The position numbers and the translations under genes were made by a program. A DNA stretch of 64,000 nt, taken from assembly GCA_964605665.1 (NCBI GenBank), contig CAZSDP010000007.1, positions 1 through 64,000 on the forward strand. The letters run 5' to 3'. The notes under the pieces are model-generated. The model did no database searches and was not told where the DNA came from. It worked only from the letters and a program-made list of their open reading frames with translations. Numbering within the stretch: the stretch's first letter is position 1; every line of letters begins with the position of its first letter. Below, piece by piece: positions 9,119 through 18,630 of the stretch. The stretch is from CAZSDP01 sp964605665 (GTDB taxonomy: Bacteria > Planctomycetota > UBA8108 > UBA1146).

Positions 9119-10183
9119 ATGAAGAGACTCTTGATTCCCTTCTCCATCGCGATTTTGGTTGGCGCCGGCGTGATTTGGTCACTCGGGGAAAGGGATCCGC
9201 GGAGTCATGATCGTTGGAGTGGAGGGAGATCTTCCGAACCTACGGGGCGAGAAGAATCGCCACCGATCAGTGATCTCGACCAGTACCTCGCGGATCGTTC
9301 AGAATTGCCGGTGAACGATCTTCTGGTGGACCCTCGCGATATCGAGGAGGTGCCCCCGGAAGACGACTCGATGCAGCTCTCGCTACTACCCGGTTCCAGT
9401 TGGCAAGAAATTGAGAATTGGTTTCGGGATCAAGCGACGTTGGAGGAGCGTCTCCAAACTTGTGAAGAGATATTGAGTGCACTTCCGCGAGATAAAGGTT
9501 TGGATCGAATTCTCCTGCTTACTGAGTTGGTCGCGGAGGATGCTGAGAGAACGGACTACTGCCGTGAGCTCGCAAAACAACTCACTCCGACGGTGCTCGC
9601 CTCTTCAGAAGAGTGTGCTCGTTTCCGGCAGATCCTCACGCGGGGAAATCACCTTGCAACGCGAACGCTCGCCTTGCATCTGACCTATGCTGCAATTGCA
9701 GCAAATCGTTCGACGCACGGGGTGATGGAAGCGTGTGAAATCGCGTTCTATCAGGTGATCGACGGGCAGTTTGCAATCGACGTTTTCCGGGAAATCGGCG
9801 GCTTGCAGTCGCCGACTCGTGCGATTCGGATGGTCGGAGAGGCGCAAGAGCGGGCTAAGGAACTCCCCGAAAGTCGTTACTTCGAAGCCGCGGTCCTCGG
9901 TGCGGATAGCATTCTCAACGCCGAGAAGCAGGCACGTGCCCGAATTCGTTCAGGTGCTGAGCTACCTGGCAGCACTCTTCGCAGAGAGTACCAGATGGTC
10001 GATCAACTGGGACTTCGTGATCAACTGATTGCCGGGGTGTACTCTGGTGCACTCGACGGGAAAAGGACTCCAGAAGAACTGGAGGCGGTGATCGTGTTCT
10101 TGCGCAAATATGCATCGCATCTCCTGGCTCGATTCCGTAGAGAGTGCTCTCAGCCGGAAGTCAGGGAACTCCTGGGATCATAG
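9119..10183 (+). CDS. Membrane-anchored or secreted protein of unknown function
   Basis: 354 residues. The ATG at 9119 follows GGAGATCAA and gives MKRLLIPFSIAILVGAGVIWSL, a single N-terminal membrane helix or uncleaved signal, so the rest should be outside the cytoplasm. Then comes a charged linker (residues 30-60), and a wholly helical domain with Leu/Glu/Arg-rich segments that could be TPR- or armadillo-like (for example EERLQTCEEILSAL, DRILLLTELVAE, ILTRGNHLATRTLALHLTYAA). I do not recognise a family. It is divergent from the macroglobulin gene and only 21 bases upstream of the methyltransferase gene, so it is probably co-transcribed with the latter. Confidence 0.75.
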   Translation: MKRLLIPFSIAILVGAGVIWSLGERDPRSHDRWSGGRSSEPTGREESPPISDLDQYLADRSELPVNDLLVDPRDIEEVPPEDDSMQLSLLPGSSWQEIENWFRDQATLEERLQTCEEILSALPRDKGLDRILLLTELVAEDAERTDYCRELAKQLTPTVLASSEECARFRQILTRGNHLATRTLALHLTYAAIAANRSTHGVMEACEIAFYQVIDGQFAIDVFREIGGLQSPTRAIRMVGEAQERAKELPESRYFEAAVLGADSILNAEKQARARIRSGAELPGSTLRREYQMVDQLGLRDQLIAGVYSGALDGKRTPEELEAVIVFLRKYASHLLARFRRECSQPEVRELLGS

Positions 10184-10204
10184 AAGAAGGGGCGAGGGGG
10201 GAGC

Positions 10205-11350
10205 TTGAACCGAGGAGGAGCAGCAGCTGACTCGCGGGTGTTGTGGTGCACTGTCTCTGAGGCGGGTCCACTCGAATCGCGCGAATCAGAGCGAATGGGG
10301 GAGGACCGATTCGACCTCGATTGTCCTTGGGAGCTTCTCCCGGCAGAGCGCAGTTTCGATCGGGTCGTCCTCACTCCTTTGGCAAACCGCTGTTCAATGG
10401 TTCATTTGCGGCGCTTCTTGCACCGTGCGGTGAGGCTCCTCAAATCAGGGGGGCGAGCAGAGATCGAAATTCGCGATCCCGATCGAGTTCGAGCTCTCAG
10501 CGATCAGCCTCCATGGCCGGGAGAGCTAAACGAACTCTTCAGCCGTCGTGAGAGATATCGCCCCCTTCGACACTACCTCGAACTCTCCCGCCTGTTTCCG
10601 TTGGAGTGTGGAATTCCAAAACCGATTCGCGGCTCAGAGGATCGATTGCAGATCTCATTCGAGAGGCTTGAGGAGGTCGATCGAGCAGGGGGACGTCAGG
10701 AAGTGATCGATGGAGAAGATCGATATCGACCTGACTCCGACTACCGACGTTTTCGTCGCCATGAGGAGCCTGAAATCCTCGATGATTGGCTCTACGGTTG
10801 GTCTCGATTGGCTCCGAGTCAGGATGATCGAATTCTTGCACTTGGGGTCAACGATGGCAGGGAGTTGGACGTTCTCTCCGAAGTACTCGGAGGAGATGCA
10901 CGGTCGGAGGCTGAAATCAAGCCAGAGTTGTGGGGGATAGACCACTCAGCGTCAGCGATCGAAGAGGCCCGACTCCGATTTCCTGAGCACCGATCACGAT
11001 TTCTTCACGCGGATCTCGCTCAGCTCGCTCGACTCGATTTACCTCGCTTTTCGGTGGTTCTCGCATTGGGGGTGCTCCAGTGTACGACCATCGACCGTGA
11101 TCAACTTCTCACTGACCTCTCAAGCCGATTGAAACCTTCGGCTCGGCTGTTGTTCTCGATTCCAAATTGTCACTTTGGATCACATGATATTCTCAGAAGA
11201 CCGTGGCGGCGGGATGATCCACGGCATGACCGATCACTCGTCGCGAAAGACCTGCGTTATTTGACTCGTTGGTGTCACCGAGCCGGATTTCAACGGGTTG
11301 AGAATTTCGGTAGCTATGACTCCTTTATCCTCGCCCTGAGGCGTGATTGA
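10205..11350 (+). CDS. Double-module class I SAM-dependent methyltransferase
   Basis: 381 residues with a TTG start at 10205 after GAGGGGGGAG. The C-terminal half (about 190-381) is a full class I methyltransferase: motif I is RILALGVNDGRELDVL, an acidic motif II is WGIDHSASAIEEA, motif III is FLHADLAQL, motif IV is FSVVLALGVLQC, then LSSRLKPSARLLFSIPN. The N-terminal part (residues 37-135) repeats only the second half of such a fold: SFDRVVLTPLANRCSMVHLRRFLHRAVRLLKSGGRAEIEI, without a glycine-rich motif I. The protein therefore looks like a degenerate plus an active module. The C-terminal motif I has GVNDGRE in place of the usual GxGxG. The substrate is unknown. Confidence 0.8.
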   Translation: MNRGGAAADSRVLWCTVSEAGPLESRESERMGEDRFDLDCPWELLPAERSFDRVVLTPLANRCSMVHLRRFLHRAVRLLKSGGRAEIEIRDPDRVRALSDQPPWPGELNELFSRRERYRPLRHYLELSRLFPLECGIPKPIRGSEDRLQISFERLEEVDRAGGRQEVIDGEDRYRPDSDYRRFRRHEEPEILDDWLYGWSRLAPSQDDRILALGVNDGRELDVLSEVLGGDARSEAEIKPELWGIDHSASAIEEARLRFPEHRSRFLHADLAQLARLDLPRFSVVLALGVLQCTTIDRDQLLTDLSSRLKPSARLLFSIPNCHFGSHDILRRPWRRDDPRHDRSLVAKDLRYLTRWCHRAGFQRVENFGSYDSFILALRRD

Positions 11351-11435
11351 CCCGCAGTTGTCTCGGCCGACTGTCACTTTCGTCTCAGCCGATAAATGAC
11401 GAGCACTTTTGTCAAACCGGATTAGAATCCGCGGT

Positions 11436-12887
11436 ATGAACGAAGACGGAAGAACAGTCGACTCGAGTACTGCCGGTAACACCATCGGTGATGCCGACGC
11501 AGGGCAACCCAGTGACTCACTCTATGAGCTGAGGTGCGTGGATTTGGATCCCACCGAGATCCCGCGTCTTTACCCCGATCTCCCGGCGATTGGTGGGGCG
11601 ATACGCACCCTTTGTGAAGACTTCGATGTCACGGAGATCCCTCTCTATAACTTTTCGGGGGAGGGTCCACATCTCTATTTGACGATCAGAAAGATCAACC
11701 GCACATCACTCCAAGCTCGCGACCATCTCGCCAAGTTCTTCGGAGTTCGACCCGATGACGTCGGATTTGCCGGATTCAAGGACAAGCGTGCCGTTGCTCA
11801 GCAGACGTTTTCGGTTCCCATCGACGTTCCCGATCTCCGAGAGGCTGAGATTTGGGCGCGTGATCTCGAAACGAGCTGGCTTCAAATCTTGGATGTCACC
11901 CGTCATCGCAACAAGATTCGAACGGGCCATCTGGCGGGCAATCGTTTTCAAATCAAGATTCGAAAAGTCGAGGCGGAGTCTCTTTCGGTCGCTGAGGAAG
12001 TCATGCGGCGAATCTCACGCGACGGTCTTCCAAACTTCTATGGCCCTCAGAGATTTGGAATGCATGGCGTTGGCTGTGAGATCGGCGGTGCGCTCTTACG
12101 ACGCGATGTTCAAACCGCGATAGGTTTGTTGATCTTGCCACAGAGGGACTTCAATGAACCATTCCGCGATCTGGTGGCCGAACAGAGATATGGAGCGGCG
12201 TTGGAGGCGTTGCCGCCGGGAAGAAGCACAGAAGCCGCTCTTCTGCATTCACTGAAGAGGCATCCCGGGAACATGCGAGCGGCTGCTCGAAGAATTCCTC
12301 GTCAGCTGAGGAAAATGTACTACTCAGCATATCAATCGAAGCTCTTCAATTGGGTGCTGCGGGAGCGCCTTTTGTGGGGCGATGGAGCACTGACGACGTT
12401 GCAGACTGGCGATCTAGCCTACATCCATGGTAAGGGCGCGTGCTTCGCGGTGCTCGACCCGAAAGGTGAACAGGCACGCTGTGACACCTTAGAGATTTCG
12501 CCCTCTGGACCGATGTTCGGCAAGAAGGTGTCGCTCGCAGATGGAGACATGGGGCGTTTGGAACGGACGGTGCTCGCTACGGAGGGGTTGCGACGAGAGA
12601 GCTTCGTTTCCCATGTGAAGGGGCTTGCTCTCGACGGGGGGAGGCGTCCCCTCAGAGTGCCGGTGGAAGACGCTGAAGTACGTTGGCTCGCAGATGAGGA
12701 TGCCCTCATGGTTTCATTCCGCTTGCCGACCGGGGTGTTTGCGACCACCTTGCTGGAGCAGATCATGGGTCCGGGACGGACCGGCTTCTACCCCGGCCAA
12801 GACCTACCAAGTGGAACAGATCCAAATGGAGCTGATCAGAATTCGGACGTGGGCGGCTCTGAGCAGACTTCCGGTTCCGCCGATTGA
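11436..12887 (+). CDS. truD: tRNA pseudouridine(13) synthase TruD
   Basis: 483 residues from this ATG; an in-frame TTG at 11409 would add nine. TruD converts U13 of tRNA(Glu) and others to pseudouridine. The signature motif GFAGFKDKRAVAQQTFS carries the catalytic Asp (FKDKRA). Further family blocks are LYLTIRKINRTSLQARDHLAKFFG, HRNKIRTGHLAGNRFQIKIR and the NFYGPQRFG motif. The protein is longer than E. coli TruD (349) because of an extended insertion domain and a polar Asp/Gly/Ser-rich tail of about 30 residues. Neither start has a strong ribosome binding site. It lies 85 bases after the methyltransferase gene and ends at a bidirectional terminator. Confidence 0.95.
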   Translation: MNEDGRTVDSSTAGNTIGDADAGQPSDSLYELRCVDLDPTEIPRLYPDLPAIGGAIRTLCEDFDVTEIPLYNFSGEGPHLYLTIRKINRTSLQARDHLAKFFGVRPDDVGFAGFKDKRAVAQQTFSVPIDVPDLREAEIWARDLETSWLQILDVTRHRNKIRTGHLAGNRFQIKIRKVEAESLSVAEEVMRRISRDGLPNFYGPQRFGMHGVGCEIGGALLRRDVQTAIGLLILPQRDFNEPFRDLVAEQRYGAALEALPPGRSTEAALLHSLKRHPGNMRAAARRIPRQLRKMYYSAYQSKLFNWVLRERLLWGDGALTTLQTGDLAYIHGKGACFAVLDPKGEQARCDTLEISPSGPMFGKKVSLADGDMGRLERTVLATEGLRRESFVSHVKGLALDGGRRPLRVPVEDAEVRWLADEDALMVSFRLPTGVFATTLLEQIMGPGRTGFYPGQDLPSGTDPNGADQNSDVGGSEQTSGSAD

Positions 12888-12896
12888 GCAGAGAAA

Positions 12897-12938
12897 AGAA
12901 AAGACTCGAGGAAGCTGGGTCGCTTCGTCGAGTCTTTT
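12897..12938. terminator. Bidirectional intrinsic terminator between truD and the GreA-like gene
   Basis: AAAAGACTCGA (12899-12909) pairs perfectly with TCGAGTCTTTT (12928-12938), with an inner GAAGC/GCTTC pair. A-rich bases on the left and T-rich bases on the right make it work on both strands. Confidence 0.85.
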
Positions 12939-12987
12939 CGAACTGCTGGCGATCAGCGCGGGGTGAGCGGAATCGAGTTCCTTAGAT

Positions 12988-15195
12988 CTATGGTGCGCTC
13001 TCTGCGGATTCGTAACGAGAAATCTGCTCGAGTTTCATCGCAACAGTTCCACCAGGCAACTCGACGTCGAACTGATCCCCTGGCTTCTTTTGCCAGACCG
13101 CTTGTCCGAGTGGAGATAGATAGCTGATCACTCCTTCATCTGGACCACCATCCCAGGGCCCCAGTAAGGCGTAAATGTTCTTTTCGCCACTGCTTTGATT
13201 GATCAGAGTCAATTGAGTTCCCAGATTGGCGACTTCGAGATTCGCTTCTGTGGGGTCAATTCTCTGGGCGCGATCGAGTTGCGACTGCAGTTCTAGTGCT
13301 CGCCGATTCAAGTTCTCTCGTTCTTCGATCGCGCTGGTGAATTCTGCGTTTTCGCTCAAATCCCCGAGTGCCGCAGCATCTCCGATCGCTTTGAAGATCG
13401 CGGGGAGCTTTTCGTTTCGGATCTCTTCCAGTTCGACTCGCTTTACCTGTATGCCATGGTCGGTGCTGTAGATGACGTTGTCGTCGAGAGTCGCTTTGGT
13501 CGTCGCGCTCTTGCCAACCGTGAGGACGTTCGGGTGTGCGCGGAGAACGGTCGCCAAGACCCTTTGTTGTGCTCCAGCAGAGAAACCACGTGAGGCATTG
13601 ACACCAAGGTAGATGTTTCTCGCTGCGTGAACATTCGATTGTTCTAGGATCTTCTTCAACAGATTCAGCGGTTTTCCTGAAAGGTGATGACGGAATCGCT
13701 TCACCCGAATCTCTGCTGCGGTATCTCGCGATGATTCGAGTTGCAACGAGAGGCGATCGAGAAGCGAGACCGATTGGCGGAAGAGATCAGCTGGCGTGAT
13801 CCCATCGAGTGATGGGAGCTTTGGATGCCCTCCATTCGCTGCACAGCGGACGAGCCAAAGAAAGAACATCGGCGCGTTCGCGGGCACTCTTCGAACCTCC
13901 TGGGCGATTCCGTCCAACTCGGCAGATCGGCCTGCGTCTTCGAAGAGACCGAGGAGAATATCGCGCGGCCCATCGTCGGCATTGAGGAGTAGCTCAGTAT
14001 GCAATTCAGGCCACTCTTCAGGATGATTCAGCATCAACAGATCGATGACTTCTTTTTGGTCTTCGGTTCGAGTCAACGTGTTGAGGGCATCGACCAGGCG
14101 ATCATGCTCTTCGATGAGAGTTGAGATCTCAGGGAGGTCCTCTGGGTTTCCACCTTCACGTCGAAGGAAGAGGAGGGCTTCGAGCCGTATCTCTGGGCTC
14201 CCGTCACCTCGCTTGAGATCATGTATCAACTTTTCGAAGTGAGGGTGGAGCGCCACGTGGTCCTCGATAGAAACTTCATCGACGAGCTCTCGGAGGACTC
14301 GAAGCCGTTGCTTGAAGTCCAATCCCTTCAGGCGACGATCAACGCTCTTGGCAACTGCTTCTGGACCGTCGAGCAGGAAGAACTCACTCGATCGACCTCC
14401 ACTAACGCCGATGGTGGGATCTTGCTTGATGGCGTTGCGTTGTCTCGCCCACCATTTCGACCACTCGCTCGTGGGAATCACGCTCTCGGTGATCATCTCG
14501 CGAATCCGCGCGAGCGGTAGAGGGCGATCACTGGTGGCAATCGCCTTTCTGAGGAGCTCGATCGGTGCTTCCGCTGCAAGGCGTTTCAGCTCTTCCGGTC
14601 TTCTCCATGCAAGGACGAGAAAGTGATTCGGAGTGAGGGGTCGGCAGATGTCAGGCAACGCCTCTAAGAGAACTCGATGACCTTCCTTCTCCTGGAAGTC
14701 GATCTCTGCGGCGCCCTCGATCGGATCGAGCCTGAGGATTTCGCCCACTCCCCAACCGGACTTGTGATGGATGAAGCAGCCGGGTTGATAGTGGATCATC
14801 CGTTGGAATAGGTTGATCGCTCCTTTGGGATCCTTCGAGTCCTTCAGTTCTGCGGACTTGACGCAGAGTTCGAAACCTTCGATCTCGCCAAACTCTTCTC
14901 GGTAGGCTTCGATCAAAGAGTGTCGATGTGGTCGTGACTTCGGCATGCATTGAATGAGCACTTCGAAAAATGCCCTTCGAGCCTTGTGTCCGAGCGCATT
15001 TGCCTGTGGTTCTAGCAACTCGAAGACTTTGCCGGCGCGATCACCGTAATCGCCTGACACCGCTCTTTGGGCAGCCTGCAGGAATTCCGGAAATGCGACT
15101 GACTCATTCTCGACTGCGTCGAGCCAGAGCTCTTCGTACTCGTCCCACTTCGATTGACGAGCGGCGTGGTCGAGTGCTTTTAAGAATTCTGACAT
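12988..15195 (-). CDS. GreA-type transcription elongation factor with long N-terminal extension
   Basis: 735 residues. The last 150 or so are a Gre factor: a coiled coil with the acidic tip LGDLSENAEF (the Asp and Glu that position Mg2+ in the RNA polymerase channel), then the FKBP-like C-terminal domain (YALLGPWDGG, VISYLSPLGQAVWQKKPGD). GreA rescues backtracked RNA polymerase by stimulating transcript cleavage. The first 550 residues are helical repeats plus a small beta domain (FIHHKSGWGVGEILRLDPIEGAAEIDF) resembling a CarD/Tudor-like fold. As I recall Chlamydia GreA is also about 700 residues, so this is a PVC-type form. The start follows GGAAAGAG. Alone on its strand; an independent short greA may exist elsewhere. 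Confidence 0.87.
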   Translation of the reverse strand: MSEFLKALDHAARQSKWDEYEELWLDAVENESVAFPEFLQAAQRAVSGDYGDRAGKVFELLEPQANALGHKARRAFFEVLIQCMPKSRPHRHSLIEAYREEFGEIEGFELCVKSAELKDSKDPKGAINLFQRMIHYQPGCFIHHKSGWGVGEILRLDPIEGAAEIDFQEKEGHRVLLEALPDICRPLTPNHFLVLAWRRPEELKRLAAEAPIELLRKAIATSDRPLPLARIREMITESVIPTSEWSKWWARQRNAIKQDPTIGVSGGRSSEFFLLDGPEAVAKSVDRRLKGLDFKQRLRVLRELVDEVSIEDHVALHPHFEKLIHDLKRGDGSPEIRLEALLFLRREGGNPEDLPEISTLIEEHDRLVDALNTLTRTEDQKEVIDLLMLNHPEEWPELHTELLLNADDGPRDILLGLFEDAGRSAELDGIAQEVRRVPANAPMFFLWLVRCAANGGHPKLPSLDGITPADLFRQSVSLLDRLSLQLESSRDTAAEIRVKRFRHHLSGKPLNLLKKILEQSNVHAARNIYLGVNASRGFSAGAQQRVLATVLRAHPNVLTVGKSATTKATLDDNVIYSTDHGIQVKRVELEEIRNEKLPAIFKAIGDAAALGDLSENAEFTSAIEERENLNRRALELQSQLDRAQRIDPTEANLEVANLGTQLTLINQSSGEKNIYALLGPWDGGPDEGVISYLSPLGQAVWQKKPGDQFDVELPGGTVAMKLEQISRYESAESAP

Positions 15196-15345
15196 TCGTA
15201 CTCTTTCCTGTCGGAGTCTTGTCCGCTGCTACGCTGAGACCGCTTCGGTGCTGCTGACCGAGTGACTCTCAAACGAATGGTCGACTCAGTTCGCTCTGAG
15301 CCAGTATTGATCTCATGGACAAGTCGTATCCACAACAACCTGGTT

Positions 15346-16590
15346 TCACAGTGTCTGCCCAGAGGCAATCACGGTTCTCGGTAAATGGTTTTCAAACTCG
15401 TAGCAGATGCGGCCCTCGTGGGCCACGTCCCAAATGATCAAGTCTGCGGAAAATCCTGGAGCGATCTTTCCACATCGATTTTCCAAATTGACCGCACGCG
15501 CACCGGTGACGGTGGCGGCTCTGAACACCTCCAAAGGCGTCATTCCCATATGGAGACAGGAAATGCCGCAGATGAACGCCATGCTCTCGATTGTGCAAGA
15601 TCCGGGGTTGCGGTCGGTAGCAAGTGCAACCTCGAGCCCTGCATCGATCAAACGCCGGGCAGGGGCGTAGGTTTCTTTTCCGAGAAAGAATGTAGTGCCC
15701 GGAAGGAGTGTCGCGACGACTCCTCTTTCACGAAGTCCTTCAATCCCCTTCTCGGTGATCATCATCAGGTGATCCGCACTCACTGCACCAACCTGCGCGG
15801 CGACCTCTGATCCGCCAGAAGCCGCGAGTTCATCTGCGTGCACTTTTGGTCGGAGACCAGAAGCGAGACCGGCCTCTAACACTCGAATCGACTGTTCAGG
15901 TGTAAACACTCCACGTTCACAAAAGACATCGCAAAACTCAGCGAGACCCTCTGCTGCAACAGCGGGAATCATCTCCTCGCAAACTTCGTCGACATACCGA
16001 TCTCGATCACTGCGATGTTCATCTGGAAACTCGTGCGCACCCATGAAAGTCGTCACAACCCGTGCGGGTGTGGCTTCGCCGAGACGACGGGCGACGCGGA
16101 GCATTCTGAGCTCAGTCTCGAGATCAAGTCCGTAACCACTCTTGATTTCGACCGTGGTGGTTCCGAGAGCGAGCATGCGCTGTAGACGGGGGAGAGACTC
16201 TTCGAAGAGCTCGTCCTCACTGGCAGCTCTCGTATGTCTCACACTCGCGCGAATCCCCCCTCCCGCGGCTGCGATTTCCTCATAATCAGCACCACGGCAT
16301 CGCATTTCGAATTCGCCAGAGCGATCCCCGGCAAAGACGAGGTGGGTGTGAGAGTCGACGAATCCTGGGGTCACGAGCTTGCCTCGCGCATCGATGGATT
16401 TCGAGGCATGAAAATGGCCGGCGATTTCTTTCGCCGGCCCAATTGCTTGAATTTTGTCTTCGTTGATCGCGATTGAAACATCTTCGAGGAATTGTGGATC
16501 CCCGGGGAGGAAATCGCCCGGACCGTTGGTTTCTCCTGCAAACAAAAGGCGAGAGACACCTTCAATGATCAAGTCGACTGGACTCGTCAT
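15346..16590 (-). CDS. hutI: Imidazolonepropionase HutI
   Basis: 414 residues. Third step of histidine degradation: opens 4-imidazolone-5-propionate to N-formimino-glutamate. Amidohydrolase fold with the metal motif VDSHTHLVFAGDRSGEFEMR, the YEEIAAAGGGI segment, KSGYGL, FMGAHEFP, KVHADELA and ALATDRNPGS, all typical of HutI. The start ATG at 16590 overlaps the hutU stop by ATGA, so translation is coupled; the GAGGGGAACG before it is a fair ribosome binding site. Length agrees with the family. hutH (histidine ammonia-lyase) and the next gene of the pathway are not in the window. Confidence 0.97.
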   Translation of the reverse strand: MTSPVDLIIEGVSRLLFAGETNGPGDFLPGDPQFLEDVSIAINEDKIQAIGPAKEIAGHFHASKSIDARGKLVTPGFVDSHTHLVFAGDRSGEFEMRCRGADYEEIAAAGGGIRASVRHTRAASEDELFEESLPRLQRMLALGTTTVEIKSGYGLDLETELRMLRVARRLGEATPARVVTTFMGAHEFPDEHRSDRDRYVDEVCEEMIPAVAAEGLAEFCDVFCERGVFTPEQSIRVLEAGLASGLRPKVHADELAASGGSEVAAQVGAVSADHLMMITEKGIEGLRERGVVATLLPGTTFFLGKETYAPARRLIDAGLEVALATDRNPGSCTIESMAFICGISCLHMGMTPLEVFRAATVTGARAVNLENRCGKIAPGFSADLIIWDVAHEGRICYEFENHLPRTVIASGQTL

Positions 16591-18263
16591 GGACGTTCCC
16601 CTCGCATCGGAATCCAAATTTTGTTCTTGTCCGCGGTCTCTTGCGCTTGGTCATATCCAGCATCCACGTGTCGAAACACACCCATGCCGGGATCGCCATC
16701 GAGAACCCTCGAGAGACGGGCTGCTGCAGCATCAGTTCCATCGGCGACGATCACCATTCCGGCGTGAATCGAATTGCCGATTCCAACTCCGCCGCCGTGA
16801 TGCAGAGATACCCACGTCGCACCCGCTGCTGTGTTCAGCATCAAATTGAGTAATGGCCAATCAGCGATGGCATCGGAACCATCGAGCATCCCCTCAGTCT
16901 CTCGATTGGGTGAGGCGACAGACCCGCAATCCAAATGGTCCCGACCGATCACGATTGGGGCGGAAATTTCTCCTCGGGCAACGAGTTCATTGATGTGCAG
17001 CCCAAACTTCTTTCGGTCGCCGTAGCCAAGCCAGCAGATGCGAGCGGGAAGTCCTTGGAATTCAACTCGCTCCTGCGCCATGTCGATCCAACGACAGAGC
17101 GCGGTGTGCTCGGGAAAGAGCTCGTGAATCGCTTGGTCTGTGCGGTAGATGTCCTTTGGGTCGCCGGAGAGTGCGACCCAACGGAAGGGGCCCTTCCCTT
17201 CACAGAAGAGTGGGCGGACGTAGGCGGGCACGAACCCGGGGTAGTCGAACGCACTTTTGAGCCCGGCATCCTGAGCTTGGCCACGGAGGTTGTTTCCGTA
17301 GTCGAACGCGATCGCTCCGGCGCGTTGCAATCCGACGATTGCTTCGCAGTGGCGACGCATCGCCTGCATTGAGCGCTCCACGTAATCTTCCGGATTGTTT
17401 TGCCGCAAAGTGAGGGCGGCTTCCAAGGTCATGCCATCGGGAACATATCCTTCGAGTGCATCGTGGGCGCTGGTTTGATCGGTCACCATGTCGGGGACGA
17501 TTCCTCGAGAAAGGATCTCAGGGACCAGTTCCGCGGCATTCCCGAGGAGGCCAATCGAAATCGCCTGCTTTTGGTCGCAAACCTCTTTGATTCTTGAAAG
17601 TGCTGCATCCAAGTCTTCATAGGACTCGTCGAGGTAGCGAGTTTCAAGGCGTCGTTCGATGCGGTGGGGGTCGACTTCGATCGATAGGGATGCTGCACCT
17701 GCCATGCTCGCGGCGAGAGGTTGGGCACCTCCCATTCCGCCGAGCCCTGCAGTGAGGATCCACCGTCCAGCGAGATTTCCATCGAAGTGTTGTCGACCCG
17801 CTTCGACAAAAGTTTCGTAGGTTCCTTGAAGGATGCCCTGGGTGCCGATGTAGATCCAAGATCCGGCGGTCATCTGGCCGTACATCGTCAAGCCAAGTGC
17901 TTCGAGACGCCTAAACTCGTCGATGGTTCCCCAACGTGGAACCAAGTTGGAGTTGGCGATGAGAACTCGGGGAGCATCGGGATGAGTCGTTGCGACTCCT
18001 ACCGGCTTTCCACTTTGGACGAGAAGGGTCTCATCGTTTTTCATCTGTCGCAGGGTTGCGACGATGGAGTCGAAGCATTCCCAACTACGGGCGGCTCGAC
18101 CAGAACCGCCATATACGACGAGCTGATCGGGAGCCTCTGCAACCGCGGGGTCGAGATTATTCATCAGCATTCGCATCGGGGCTTCGGTGAGCCAAGATCG
18201 GCAGCTGAGTTCCGTTCCTGTTGGGGCGTGAATCACACGGGTCCCGGAAGGCTCTGAAGTCAC
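16587..18263 (-). CDS. hutU: Urocanate hydratase HutU
   Basis: 558 residues, GTG start after AGAGGAACACC. Second step of histidine degradation: NAD+-dependent hydration of urocanate to imidazolonepropionate. Family signatures include VYGGSGRAARSWECFDSI, the NAD-binding GLGGMGGAQPLAASMAGA, LLGNAAEL, VTDQTSAHDALEGYVP, and LPARICWLGYGDR, which holds the conserved active-site Cys. The C-terminal end GVGIGNSIHAGMVIVADGT is also standard. It is the first gene of a hutU-hutI operon with a 4-base overlap. No hutP-type or other regulator is seen next to it. Confidence 0.97.
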   Translation of the reverse strand: MTSEPSGTRVIHAPTGTELSCRSWLTEAPMRMLMNNLDPAVAEAPDQLVVYGGSGRAARSWECFDSIVATLRQMKNDETLLVQSGKPVGVATTHPDAPRVLIANSNLVPRWGTIDEFRRLEALGLTMYGQMTAGSWIYIGTQGILQGTYETFVEAGRQHFDGNLAGRWILTAGLGGMGGAQPLAASMAGAASLSIEVDPHRIERRLETRYLDESYEDLDAALSRIKEVCDQKQAISIGLLGNAAELVPEILSRGIVPDMVTDQTSAHDALEGYVPDGMTLEAALTLRQNNPEDYVERSMQAMRRHCEAIVGLQRAGAIAFDYGNNLRGQAQDAGLKSAFDYPGFVPAYVRPLFCEGKGPFRWVALSGDPKDIYRTDQAIHELFPEHTALCRWIDMAQERVEFQGLPARICWLGYGDRKKFGLHINELVARGEISAPIVIGRDHLDCGSVASPNRETEGMLDGSDAIADWPLLNLMLNTAAGATWVSLHHGGGVGIGNSIHAGMVIVADGTDAAAARLSRVLDGDPGMGVFRHVDAGYDQAQETADKNKIWIPMRGERP

Positions 18264-18630
18264 GGTGTTCCTCTCTCCGCGACGGGTGGAGGCTCTTCCG
18301 CGGAGGTGTACACAGGCGCAGTTGGTCGAAGTTGGCTCGTCAACTCCTCGGGACTCGAATGCTCAGACAGCAAAAGTCGAGGAGTCGGTGCCCCAATTGC
18401 ACATGTCTTTCATCCACCTACCTCGGGAGCGGGCTAACGGTGCGACCTCCCATACCGAGCTCCACCCGAAGCAGAATTCAAGCAGAAGGCCCATAACGCT
18501 GCAACCGATTGCATCACCTCGCTTTGACCGGTTTGGAAGGAGGGACTCCCTCGGAGTCTTGCGAAATCGCTTCAAAGCTCGATCTGGGTGCCCGATTTGA
18601 GGGCTGTGCTGCTCAAGCCCGATGACCAGT
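18264..18630. other. Intergenic region upstream of hutU
   Basis: 367 bases without a convincing gene; short frames on both strands lack ribosome binding sites. It should hold the hutU promoter (minus strand). A small dyad GGAGGGACTCCCTC lies at about 18538-18551. No operator can be assigned. Confidence 0.45.

Noticed and set aside
18265..18600. Plus-strand 111-residue frame in the hutU upstream region
   Set aside because: Poor residue composition, no start signal; the region is better explained as the hutU promoter region.
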